64,000 nt of DNA from Desulfuromonas sp. KJ2020. GTDB taxonomy: Bacteria; Desulfobacterota; Desulfuromonadia; Desulfuromonadales; SZUA-540. Positions 32,924-40,737 of this stretch are shown here, one piece after another. The DNA lies in assembly GCF_024197615.1 (NCBI RefSeq), contig NZ_JAKUKE010000001.1, positions 279,783 through 343,782 on the forward strand. The letters are read 5' to 3'. The position numbers and the translations under genes are program-made. The first letter of the stretch is position 1; every line of letters begins with the position of its first letter. A model generated the notes under the pieces. The model was not told the origin of the DNA. It saw nothing but the letters and a program-made list of their open reading frames with translations, and did no database searches.

Positions 32924-34164
32924 TCCGTACCGAACACCTCGGTTTTGCCTATGGCAAAGAACCGGTGCTGCAGAACCTCGATTTCGAGGTGCGTTCCGGC
33001 GAAATTCTGACCATTCTAGGCCCCAACGGCTGCGGCAAATCAACCCTGCTGCGCCTGTTGCGCGGCCTGCTCAAGCCGACGGCTGGCGGCGTCTTCTGGG
33101 GTGAACGCCCGGCCCACAGCCTGCGCCGGGTGGAGATGGCCCGCCTGGCCGCCGTCGTCCCCCAGTTCACCGTGGCCCACTTCCCCTACACCGTGCGGCA
33201 AATGACCGCCCTGGGGCGTTTTGCCCACGGCACCGCCCTGCGTCCCGAATCGAAGGAAGATCGCCGCGCCATTGAACAGGCCCTGGCCGTCACCGACACC
33301 CTGCACCTGGCCGATCGACTCATCACCGGCCTGAGCGGCGGCGAACTGCAGCGCGTCATCCTCGCTCGCGCTCTCGCCCAACAAACGCCGGTGCTGTTCC
33401 TGGACGAGGCCACCAGCCATCTCGACCTGGATCATCGTCTGGAGATCGCCGATCTGCTGGTGCGCCTCAACCGCGAACAGGGCACGACCATCGTGCAGAT
33501 ATCCCACGACCTCGACCTCGCCGCCCAGGTTTCCCATCGCCTGATGCTCCTCACCGACCACGGAAGACTGACCGCCCTCGGGCCCCCGGTCGAGGTCCTG
33601 ACCCCTGCCAATCTGCGCAAGGTCTTCCGCGTCGATCTGCAGGTGGAAACCAACCCCTACACGGGCGCGCCCCGCGTCTTCCCCATCTCCCAGCGGCGGC
33701 AATGGAGCAGCGCCCCTCCGCGCCTGCACGTGATCTGCGGGGGCGGGCTCGGCGCCGATACCCTGCGACGGCTGCATGTGGCCGGCTGCGCCCTGTCTGT
33801 CGGCCCACTCAACCGTGGCGACTCCGACGCTACTCTTGCTCTCGCCCTTGACCTGGATCCCGTGCTCGAGGAGCCTTTCTGTCCTATCTCTGCCAAAGCC
33901 GCCAGCGCCGCCGGCACCCTGGCGCATCAGGCGGCCGCGCTGGTGGTGGCGCCAACCTGGTGGGGGCCGGGCAACCTGATCTGCCTGCAGCTGGCCCTCG
34001 ATTGCTGCCGGGCTGGCCGACCCGTTTTCCTCATTGACCCGCAACAGGAACGAGACTTTACGGAGGGGAAAGCCTGGAGTCTCACAGAAGAGATCAGGTC
34101 GGCGGGAGGTCAGGTGGTGGACGATGTGGAGGAGGTGCTGAAGCACCTGCGGCGGGACGGATAA
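32920..34164 (+). CDS. btuD: Cobalamin ABC transporter ATPase BtuD with C-terminal extension
   Basis: 414 aa from GTG 32920. Residues 1-~255 form a FepC/BtuD-type ATPase: Walker A GPNGCGKST, signature LSGGELQR, Walker B VLFLDEATSHLD. Residues ~265-414 are an added domain absent from E. coli BtuD: it starts LHVICGGGLGADTLRRLHVAGCALSVGPL, a Rossmann-like glycine-rich beta-alpha-beta, and includes TWWGPGNLICLQLALDC. I cannot name it; a nucleotide- or corrin-sensing role is a guess. It is the last gene of btuB-F-C-D. Confidence 0.88.
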   Translation: MIRTEHLGFAYGKEPVLQNLDFEVRSGEILTILGPNGCGKSTLLRLLRGLLKPTAGGVFWGERPAHSLRRVEMARLAAVVPQFTVAHFPYTVRQMTALGRFAHGTALRPESKEDRRAIEQALAVTDTLHLADRLITGLSGGELQRVILARALAQQTPVLFLDEATSHLDLDHRLEIADLLVRLNREQGTTIVQISHDLDLAAQVSHRLMLLTDHGRLTALGPPVEVLTPANLRKVFRVDLQVETNPYTGAPRVFPISQRRQWSSAPPRLHVICGGGLGADTLRRLHVAGCALSVGPLNRGDSDATLALALDLDPVLEEPFCPISAKAASAAGTLAHQAAALVVAPTWWGPGNLICLQLALDCCRAGRPVFLIDPQQERDFTEGKAWSLTEEIRSAGGQVVDDVEEVLKHLRRDG

Positions 34165-34200
34165 AAAAGGGGCCAGCGACGTACATGCCGCTGGCCCCTT
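34163..34200 (-). terminator. Terminator between btuD and the enoyl-CoA hydratase gene
   Basis: AAGGGGCCAGCG and CGCTGGCCCCTT form a 12-bp stem. On the minus strand six T follow, closing the leftward gene pair; on the plus strand the same hairpin has no T-run and would stop the btu transcript less well. Confidence 0.85.
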
Positions 34201-34224
34201 CCACGTCGTGCATAGTTGGCGGGT

Positions 34225-35007
34225 TTACCGATCGGTGAAGCGGGGCGGCCGCTTCTCCAGAAAAGCACTCATCCCCTCTTTCTGGTCGTCGGTGGCGAAA
34301 GCCAGGGCGAAGAGTTCGGCCTCGTAGGCGCAGGCCCGGTCGAAATCCATTTCCAGTCCATTTTCCACCGCTTGCTTGTTCAATTGCAGAGCAACGCGCC
34401 CTTTGGCCGCCATCTTCTCGGCCAGACGCCGGGCTTCTATCAGCAGTTGGTCGGCCGGCACCACCCGGTTGACCAGGCCGATGCGAAAGGCTTCGACGGC
34501 GTCGATCCGGTCCCCGGTAAAGAGCATCTCCTTGGCCCTCCCCTTGCCCACCAGCCGAGGCAGCCGCTGGCTCCCACCAAACCCCGGCAGGATGCCGATG
34601 TTGATCTCGGGCTGGCCGAAGCTGGCCATCTCGCTGGCCAACCGGATATCGCAGCACAGGGCCAGTTCGCAGCCGCCGCCGAGAGCGAAGCCGTTGACGG
34701 CGGCGATAACGGGTTTGGGTCCTTTCTCGATGGCCGCGAAGGTCTTCTGCACCTGCAGGGCCAGGCGGCGGGCCGCCAGAGGGTCGAGCTTCAGCAGACC
34801 GCTGATGTCGCCGCCGGCGGCGAAGGATTTCTCTCCGGCGCCGGTAAGAACGATGGCGCGCACCGCCTCATCGGCGAAGAGCTCCGAAAAAGCCCGATCC
34901 AACTCATCGAGCGTTTCCTGATCCATAGCGTTGAGCACTCGGGGACGGTTGAGGGTCAACACCGCTACGCCTCGGGTAATCTCGAGCAGCAGGTTTTTGA
35001 ATGCCAT
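34225..35007 (-). CDS. Enoyl-CoA hydratase/isomerase family protein
   Basis: 260 aa from ATG 35007 with AGAAGGGA upstream. Crotonase fold: TLNRPRVLNAMDQETLDEL, oxyanion-hole AAGGDISGL and GGGCELALCCDIRLASEMASFGQPEINIGILPG with the catalytic glutamate, and the typical SAFLEKRPPRF end. It hydrates short-chain enoyl-CoA in the cytoplasm. It follows the AcuI-like reductase by 26 bases, so both probably act on the same acyl-CoA intermediates. Confidence 0.88.
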   Translation of the reverse strand: MAFKNLLLEITRGVAVLTLNRPRVLNAMDQETLDELDRAFSELFADEAVRAIVLTGAGEKSFAAGGDISGLLKLDPLAARRLALQVQKTFAAIEKGPKPVIAAVNGFALGGGCELALCCDIRLASEMASFGQPEINIGILPGFGGSQRLPRLVGKGRAKEMLFTGDRIDAVEAFRIGLVNRVVPADQLLIEARRLAEKMAAKGRVALQLNKQAVENGLEMDFDRACAYEAELFALAFATDDQKEGMSAFLEKRPPRFTDR

Positions 35008-35033
35008 AGATGTCCCTTCTGAGAGCGGTCCGG

Positions 35034-36038
35034 TCAGGACTCGCGCAGGTTTACCAGGGTGCGGCCGCAAGCCTGCCCCTTGAGGATCGCCTCGATCTTT
35101 TCATCAAGCTCATTGAGGCTGCACTCGCTCGCGACCATTTTCAGCCGCTCGGGCTTCCAGTCGCCGGCCAGCTTTTTCCATACCTGCAGGCGGGTTTCCA
35201 TGGGACATTGCACCGAATCGACGCCAAGCAGTGAGACCCCACGCAGAATAAAGGGAAAAACGTTCATAGTCAGATCCGAGGAACCGACCAGACCGCAGCA
35301 GGTCACCACGCCACCGTAGCGGGTGGCTTTGAGGGCGGCCGCCAGGGTCTCACCGCCGACGGCGTCAACGACACCGGCCCAGCGCTCCTTCAGCAGGGGT
35401 TTTTCGGCCCCTTCAGTGACGGCCGCGCGTGGGATGACCTCACTGGCGCCGAGCTGTTGCAGATAATCCTCTTCCTCGCTTTTACCGGTGGCGGCCACCA
35501 CGCGATACCCCGCTTTGGCCAAAATGGCCACGGCCAGGCTGCCGACGCCACCGGTGGCGCCCGTCACCAGGATGTCGCCATCGGCGGGCTTGACTCCGGC
35601 ATTAGCCAGCTTCCACACCGACAAGGCCGCCGTAAATCCCGCCGTGCCCAGAATCATGCTTTCCCGCAGGGACAGCCCCTCCGGCAGACTTACCGCCCAC
35701 TTGGAAGGAACCCGGATGTACTCCCCGAAGCCCCCCGCCGTATTCATGCCCAGATCGTAGCCTGTCACCAGCACCTTTTCGCCGTGGGAGAAGAGCGCGG
35801 TGGAACAGTCAACTACCTCGCCAGCGGCATCGATGCCAGGCGTGTGAGGATAATTCCGCGTCACCCCTTTATTGCCGATCGCAGACAGAGCATCTTTGTA
35901 GTTGAGTGAGGAGTAATGAACCCGGATCAACAGATCGCCCGGCGGCAGTTCATCAATTTTTCGCGACACGACCTTGCGGGTGAACTCTTTGTTGTCGCCC
36001 TCTTCCACGACCATGGCCTTGAACGTCCTCTGTGGCAT
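35034..36038 (-). CDS. AcuI-like acrylyl-CoA reductase (YhdH/YhfP family quinone oxidoreductase)
   Basis: 334 aa MDR-superfamily oxidoreductase without zinc ligands. N-terminus KAMVVEEGDNKEFTRKVVSRKIDELPPGD, substrate-loop SSLNYKDALSAIGNKGVTRNYPHTPGIDAAGEV, NADPH site VTGATGGVGSLAVAILAKAGYRVVAATGK: all typical of YhdH/AcuI, which reduces acryloyl-CoA to propionyl-CoA. It is the first gene of the pair with the enoyl-CoA hydratase, possibly for acrylate or 3-hydroxypropionyl-CoA removal; the substrate is inferred. Confidence 0.87.
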   Translation of the reverse strand: MPQRTFKAMVVEEGDNKEFTRKVVSRKIDELPPGDLLIRVHYSSLNYKDALSAIGNKGVTRNYPHTPGIDAAGEVVDCSTALFSHGEKVLVTGYDLGMNTAGGFGEYIRVPSKWAVSLPEGLSLRESMILGTAGFTAALSVWKLANAGVKPADGDILVTGATGGVGSLAVAILAKAGYRVVAATGKSEEEDYLQQLGASEVIPRAAVTEGAEKPLLKERWAGVVDAVGGETLAAALKATRYGGVVTCCGLVGSSDLTMNVFPFILRGVSLLGVDSVQCPMETRLQVWKKLAGDWKPERLKMVASECSLNELDEKIEAILKGQACGRTLVNLRES

Positions 36039-36281
36039 GCGCGCCTTCCTCCTTTTCTGCTGAGTTGAAGTTATGAACGAATGGCCTGCAACAGGTGGTT
36101 CATGTTATCTTTTCTCGGAACTTCAGGTACTAGCCTAGGGGCTATGGCGATTCGCGTCAAGGGTCCAACCGGCGGGGAGACCAAATTTTTCCGTCACGAA
36201 CCGGAACTTCGTACGCCTGAAGGGTAGGCACTCTGCCCCTGCAGGCTTCCGTATCTCTGGTACAATCCTTTGAGACTCTGA

Positions 36282-37424
36282 ATGAAGGCTGGCATGGAAA
36301 AATCGACCGCGACACTGGAAACCGGCCCCAGCGCCGGGGGGGAATTCACCCTGAGCCTGACAGGACATCTCGATGCGGCCTCGGTTGGGCCCCTGTGGAA
36401 AAAGATGGACAAGCTTTTTGCCCAGGGCACAGGGGATCTGGTGCGCGTCGATGTCGGCGGGCTGCTCTATATCGACGGCGCCGGCGCGGCCCTGCTGATT
36501 GAAATCGGTCGCCGACAGCTGCTGGCCGGGGGGCGCTACGAGCTGGTGAATCTTCAGGATGAGTTCCGACAGCTGCTCGATCTCTTCGATCCGGCCGACT
36601 ATCTAGAGGCCTATCCGACCAAGCCCGCCTGCTCGAACCTGCCCAACGAAGTCGGCAGAGCGAGCGTGAGTCTCTGGCGTAACATTATTACCCTGGTGGC
36701 GTTCGTCGGCGAGCTCAGTACCGCTCTGCTCCATGCCGTGCTGCATTTCCGCAAGATCCGCTGGAAGGACACCTTCCTGATTTTCGAAACCGCCGGTATC
36801 AACGCCTTGCCGATCATCACGCTGCTCAGCTTTCTGGTCGGACTGATCATGGCTTTTCAGGCCGCCATCCCCATGCGACAGTTCGGGGTCGAGATTTACG
36901 TGGCCGACCTCATCGCCCTCTCCATGCTGCGCGAGCTGGGGCCGCTGATGACCGCCATCATCCTGGCCGGCCGCTCCGGCTCGTCCTTTGCGGCGGAGTT
37001 GGGTACTATGAAGGTCAACGAAGAAGTCGACGCCCTCACCACCATGGGACTCGACCCCGTGCGCTTTCTGGCCATCCCTCGTCTGCTCGCCGCCCTGGTG
37101 GCCACGCCGCTGCTCACCATCTTTTCGAGTTTGCTTGGACTGCTTGGCGGCGCTGTCGTCCTGCTGGCCATGGGCTACCCCCTCGTCGCCTATGCCAACC
37201 AGGTCATCGGGGCGGTTAGCCTGCAAGACCTGGTTGGCGGCCTGGCCAAGACCTTCTTTTTCGGCCTTCTTATCGCCGGCATCGGCTGTCTGCACGGCCT
37301 GCAGGCCGGGCGAGGCGCCAGCGGCGTCGGCAAAGCGGCCACCAGCGCCGTCGTGGCCGGCATCATCCTCATCATCGTCACCGACGGCATCTTTGCCGTG
37401 GTCTATTACTATCTGGGCTTCTAA
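36282..37424 (+). CDS. mlaE: MlaE-family permease with fused STAS (MlaB-like) domain
   Basis: 380 aa from ATG 36282; ATG 36294 with AAGG upstream is an alternative start. Residues ~15-110 are a STAS domain (FTLSLTGHLDAASVGPLWKK, RVDVGGLLYIDGAGAALLIEI), the part that is the separate MlaB in E. coli. From ~120 the MlaE permease: five or so membrane segments with GRSGSSFAAELGTMKVNEEVDAL as signature. It moves phospholipids between the membranes with MlaF and MlaD. First gene of a four-gene operon. Confidence 0.92.
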   Translation: MKAGMEKSTATLETGPSAGGEFTLSLTGHLDAASVGPLWKKMDKLFAQGTGDLVRVDVGGLLYIDGAGAALLIEIGRRQLLAGGRYELVNLQDEFRQLLDLFDPADYLEAYPTKPACSNLPNEVGRASVSLWRNIITLVAFVGELSTALLHAVLHFRKIRWKDTFLIFETAGINALPIITLLSFLVGLIMAFQAAIPMRQFGVEIYVADLIALSMLRELGPLMTAIILAGRSGSSFAAELGTMKVNEEVDALTTMGLDPVRFLAIPRLLAALVATPLLTIFSSLLGLLGGAVVLLAMGYPLVAYANQVIGAVSLQDLVGGLAKTFFFGLLIAGIGCLHGLQAGRGASGVGKAATSAVVAGIILIIVTDGIFAVVYYYLGF

Positions 37425-37426
37425 CT

Positions 37427-38185
37427 ATGGACGACCACACAGATCCCATCATACAGGTCAGGGGCCTGACTGCCGCCTACGGTGATCAGGTGATCTTGCA
37501 GGATGTTTCTTTCGAGGTGAACCGTGGGGAGATCTTCATTATCCTCGGGGGCTCGGGCTGCGGTAAGAGCACCTTGCTCAAGCATATGATTGGGCTATAC
37601 AGGCCACGCTCCGGTGTCGTCTTGCTTAACGGCAGCGACATTGTCAGTGCGCAAGGGGAAGCACGCCGGCGCATTCTTCGACAGATCGGGGTCAGCTACC
37701 AGAGCTCGGCGCTCTTTGGCTCACTGACGCTGCTGGAGAATGTCTGTCTGCCGCTCGATGAATTCACCGACCTGCCGACGGAGGCCAAAGACCTGGTGGC
37801 GCGCATGAAACTGCGACTCGTCGGGCTGCAGGGATTTGAGGACCACCTGCCGGCTGAATTAAGCGGGGGGATGCAAAAGAGAGCCGCCATCGCCCGGGCC
37901 ATCGCCCTCGATCCGGCCATTCTCTTTCTCGACGAGCCCTCTGCCGGTCTCGATCCGGTGACCTCGGCCGAACTTGACCTGCTCATTCGCAATCTGGCCG
38001 AATCGATCGCCAGCACTTTTGTCATAGTGTCCCATGAACTCCCCAGCATCTTCGCCATCGCCGATCATGTCATCATGCTGGACAAAGAGAGCAAAGGCAT
38101 CATCGCCGAAGGACATCCCGTCGATCTGCGGGATCACAGTGAAGACCCACGAGTTCGTCGGTTCTTCAATCGCGAGGTCGCCTGA
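37427..38185 (+). CDS. mlaF: MlaF-type ABC transporter ATPase
   Basis: 252 aa with Walker A GGSGCGKST, signature LSGGMQKRAAIARA and Walker B ILFLDEPSAGLD, plus the family insert IIVTHE-like VIVSHELPSIFAIADHVIML. It drives the MlaE permease. It starts 2 bases after mlaE stops. Confidence 0.93.
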   Translation: MDDHTDPIIQVRGLTAAYGDQVILQDVSFEVNRGEIFIILGGSGCGKSTLLKHMIGLYRPRSGVVLLNGSDIVSAQGEARRRILRQIGVSYQSSALFGSLTLLENVCLPLDEFTDLPTEAKDLVARMKLRLVGLQGFEDHLPAELSGGMQKRAAIARAIALDPAILFLDEPSAGLDPVTSAELDLLIRNLAESIASTFVIVSHELPSIFAIADHVIMLDKESKGIIAEGHPVDLRDHSEDPRVRRFFNREVA

Positions 38186-38239
38186 AGCATTCAATTACAC
38201 TAAGGGCCTGGCCCGACCATCGCAGGAGTTTTTTCAACC

Positions 38240-39151
38240 ATGAGTGAACGCGCCAACTTCTTCAAAATCGGCCTCTTCGTCATCGGCGCGACGACCATCG
38301 TCGTCGTGGGGATTGTCGTGCTCGGGGCCAACGTCCTCTTCCGGCATCCCATTGTCATGGAAAGCTACTTCGATGAAACGGTGCAGGGCCTTGACGTCGG
38401 CTCTCCTGTCAAGTTTCGGGGTGTGCAGATCGGGCGGGTTGAAACCATCACCCTGGCCGGCAACGAATACCCCACCGCCAAACGCTACGTTCTGGTGCGC
38501 TTCGCCCTCGAACGGAACGCGTTTCAACTTCAGGCCGAACATATGAATACCCAATTGCTGCAACGGGAGATCGACAAAGGGCTGCGCGTGCGCACGGCGG
38601 CCAAGGGTGTTACGGGCACTGCCTTCCTGGAGGCCGACTATCTTGACCCGCAGCGCCATCCGACCCTTGCCATCGACTGGACGCCGGATTATCCCTACGT
38701 CCCCTCGGCCGGCAGCGTCATCACCCAGCTCAGCGATTCGGTCAACCGCATCCTGTTTGCCCTGGAGAAGATCGACCTCGAAAGACTGATTATCAACATG
38801 GAAGAATCCCTGCAGGCTATCGCCGGCCTGGCCCGCGACACCAACATGAAAGAGATCAGCCGCCAGACCGAACTACTGCTGACGGAGATCCGCCGCACCA
38901 ACAGCAACCTCGACCAGATGGTACAGGGCGTTTCCGCCGAACTGCCCTCCAGCCTGGCTAACCTGCGGCAAACGCTCCATCGCCTTGACAGCCTGCTGGT
39001 CAACCAACAGCCCAACGTAGAAGAAACCCTGGACAATCTCCGTGTCCTCAGTGACAACCTGCGCACCCTCAGCGACGAGGCCCGCGCCTACCCGGCCCAC
39101 ACGTTGTTCGGCGCCCCACCCGCTCCCGCCTTCCCAGGAGAAACCCCATGA
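38240..39151 (+). CDS. mlaD: MlaD/MCE-domain substrate-binding protein
   Basis: 303 aa. One N-terminal membrane anchor (~11-33), an MCE domain (ETVQGLDVGSPVKFRGVQIGRVETI ..., ~45-130), then a long helical tail (ALEKIDLERLIINMEESLQAIAG ...) with heptad-like pattern, longer than E. coli MlaD and similar to PqiB/LetB-adjacent proteins. It sits in the periplasm and forms a lipid-conducting ring or tunnel. The end overlaps the next start by 4 bases (ATGA). Confidence 0.92.
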   Translation: MSERANFFKIGLFVIGATTIVVVGIVVLGANVLFRHPIVMESYFDETVQGLDVGSPVKFRGVQIGRVETITLAGNEYPTAKRYVLVRFALERNAFQLQAEHMNTQLLQREIDKGLRVRTAAKGVTGTAFLEADYLDPQRHPTLAIDWTPDYPYVPSAGSVITQLSDSVNRILFALEKIDLERLIINMEESLQAIAGLARDTNMKEISRQTELLLTEIRRTNSNLDQMVQGVSAELPSSLANLRQTLHRLDSLLVNQQPNVEETLDNLRVLSDNLRTLSDEARAYPAHTLFGAPPAPAFPGETP

Positions 39152-39777
39152 GAAGTCGACTCTTTTCTCTTTTTGCCATCGCCTTATGCGGGCTCAGCGC
39201 CTGCGTACAGGTCGACAATAAAATGCTGGAAAAAAGTCCGCCGACCAGACATTTCTACAGTCTGGAAGTGACCCGCCCGCTGCCTGCGACCGCCGGGCAG
39301 ACTGGCAACGTTATGCGCCTGGCTCCCTTCCGGCTCGCGGCCCCATTTTACGGCAAAGGATTCATCTACCGCTTCGATGAACACCGCTATCAGAGCGATT
39401 ACTATCATCAGTTCCTCGCCGAGCCGGCCGCCCTCATCACCACCGCGACCGCAAATTGGCTGTCGGCGTCAGGACGTTTCGCCCTGGTTCACAGCACCTC
39501 CAGTCGCCTCGGCGCGGACCTGCTGCTTGAGGGGACTGTCGATGCCCTTTACGGTGATTTTCGACAGAAGGAATTCCCCAAGGCGGTTCTCGAGCTGCAC
39601 CTGCGTCTGCTGGATGTCAAAGCCGACCAACCCGCCTTGTTGTTCGAGCGCCGCTATACAGCCGCGGTTCCCTTCGTGTCCGACTCCCCCGAAAACCTGG
39701 TCAAGGCCTGGAACCAGGCGTTATCGAACATTCTCACACAATTCGAGCAGGACGCTGCCTTACACCTGGAGCCGTAA
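39148..39777 (+). CDS. ABC-type transport auxiliary lipoprotein (PqiC-like)
   Basis: 209 aa with signal peptide and lipobox LSAC, lipidated C19. RHFYSLEVTRP near the mature N-terminus and a periplasmic alpha/beta domain (DLLLEGTVDALYGDFRQ..., AVLELHLRLLD) match the PqiC/ABC-auxiliary family that docks MCE tunnels to the outer membrane. Last gene of the Mla operon. Confidence 0.85.
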   Translation: MRSRLFSLFAIALCGLSACVQVDNKMLEKSPPTRHFYSLEVTRPLPATAGQTGNVMRLAPFRLAAPFYGKGFIYRFDEHRYQSDYYHQFLAEPAALITTATANWLSASGRFALVHSTSSRLGADLLLEGTVDALYGDFRQKEFPKAVLELHLRLLDVKADQPALLFERRYTAAVPFVSDSPENLVKAWNQALSNILTQFEQDAALHLEP

Positions 39778-39802
39778 ATCAGCGCAGCCGAATCCCGGCA
39801 CG

Positions 39803-39832
39803 AAAAAAGGCAGTGCCCAACGAGGCACTGCC
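39803..39832 (-). terminator. Terminator between the Mla operon and the PEP-CTERM gene
   Basis: GGCAGTGCC and GGCACTGCC form a 9-bp stem. On the minus strand six T follow, so it closes the leftward PEP-CTERM gene; the plus-strand side has only a weak tail. Confidence 0.8.
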
Positions 39833-39876
39833 CTCAATAAAAATCTTCCATGTCCTTTTTTCTCCTGAATATCTGG

Positions 39877-40245
39877 CTATTTCATTTTTTTCCTGAGCAC
39901 TGCCGCCCCAATCAGACCAACACCCAGCAGAATGAGGGTTGACGGTTCTGGAACAGGCGCCGGACCATCGTTAAAGTCCCCGTTGCCATCCTCAATGACG
40001 CCGTTAGTGGGTTCTTCGATATACTCTTTTTCCAGTTCGGTGGCGACATTCAGCACATAGAGCGTGGGCATAGTCGTGGAAGCGGTTACGACCTGGGGTT
40101 CATCATTAAGCAGATCTATGGTCGTTGATGTGCCCCACCATTCGTCATAGCTCAAAGTTAAGCTATAGCCCCAACCAGAACCCGCCATAAAGAGAACCAT
40201 AACCATTCCGACCAACAGTGCCTTCATCAAATCATAGCTTTTCAT
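39877..40245 (-). CDS. PEP-CTERM sorting-domain protein
   Basis: 122 aa from ATG 40245 with AAAGGAGGTGA upstream. Signal peptide (~1-26: MKSYDLMKALLVGMVMVLFMAGSGWG), a short mature part of ~65 residues rich in T, D and E, and a full PEP-CTERM tail: VPEPSTLILLGVGLIGAAVLRKKMK, i.e. PEP motif, hydrophobic segment and basic end. Such proteins are cut by exosortase and tied to exopolysaccharide export. No exosortase gene is in the window. A weak -24/-12-like site precedes it. Confidence 0.85.
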   Translation of the reverse strand: MKSYDLMKALLVGMVMVLFMAGSGWGYSLTLSYDEWWGTSTTIDLLNDEPQVVTASTTMPTLYVLNVATELEKEYIEEPTNGVIEDGNGDFNDGPAPVPEPSTLILLGVGLIGAAVLRKKMK

Positions 40246-40293
40246 AAGTTCACCTCCTTTCATAAAAGCTTATATGTTTGACCTAGTTGATAA

Positions 40294-40310
40294 GCAAAAA
40301 TCGGTCCGAG
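40294..40310 (-). promoter_or_regulatory. Weak sigma-54-like site of the PEP-CTERM gene
   Basis: Minus strand CTCGGACCGATTTTTGC: GG and GC stand ten bases apart as required and the -12 half TTTTGC is good, but the -24 half CGGACCG departs from TGGCACG. PEP-CTERM genes are often under sigma-54/PrsR control, which makes it worth noting. Confidence 0.35.
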
Positions 40311-40595
40311 CCTCTAAGTAACTGAGTTTGTTGTTTTTTTTGATTTCCTCTTCTGCCTCGTAAGAAATGTCAACACTTTCTAATCTTTACAACAAAAATG
40401 CACCATGATGCTAAGGTGATGATATCACATAAAAAGAGCCTCCATCACACCAATTGATGGTTATAATTTCGATAAAAGGAACAGTATGTGTAAGATTTTT
40501 CGACATAAATTTGAACAGTTTCTTTAACAATGTTCCATTTCAATTTTAATGAGGAAATTGATCACTAATCATAGTGACTTAACTTACCCGTGTCA

Positions 40596-40623
40596 TTGAC
40601 AAACTCATTTAGCTTATTATTGT
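40596..40623 (+). promoter_or_regulatory. Sigma-70-like promoter of the repeat lipoprotein gene
   Basis: TTGACA (40596-40601), 16 bases, TATTGT (40618-40623), about 115 bases before the lipoprotein start. Confidence 0.5.
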
Positions 40624-40737
40624 TGTCTTATCAAACTGACTAAATTGTTCTTCTTTGTTAATTATAATCATCAGAAAACAACACGACATCATTAAGGCTC
40701 AAACCAATTCCGCCAACAGAACACAGGAGGAGGTAAA

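Larger units (their letters stand above)
40246..40737. other. AT-rich intergenic region between PEP-CTERM and lipoprotein genes
   Basis: About 490 bases, clearly more AT-rich than the genes around it. It holds candidate promoters in both directions (40294-40310 leftward, 40596-40623 rightward). No open frame or structured RNA was recognised. Confidence 0.5.
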
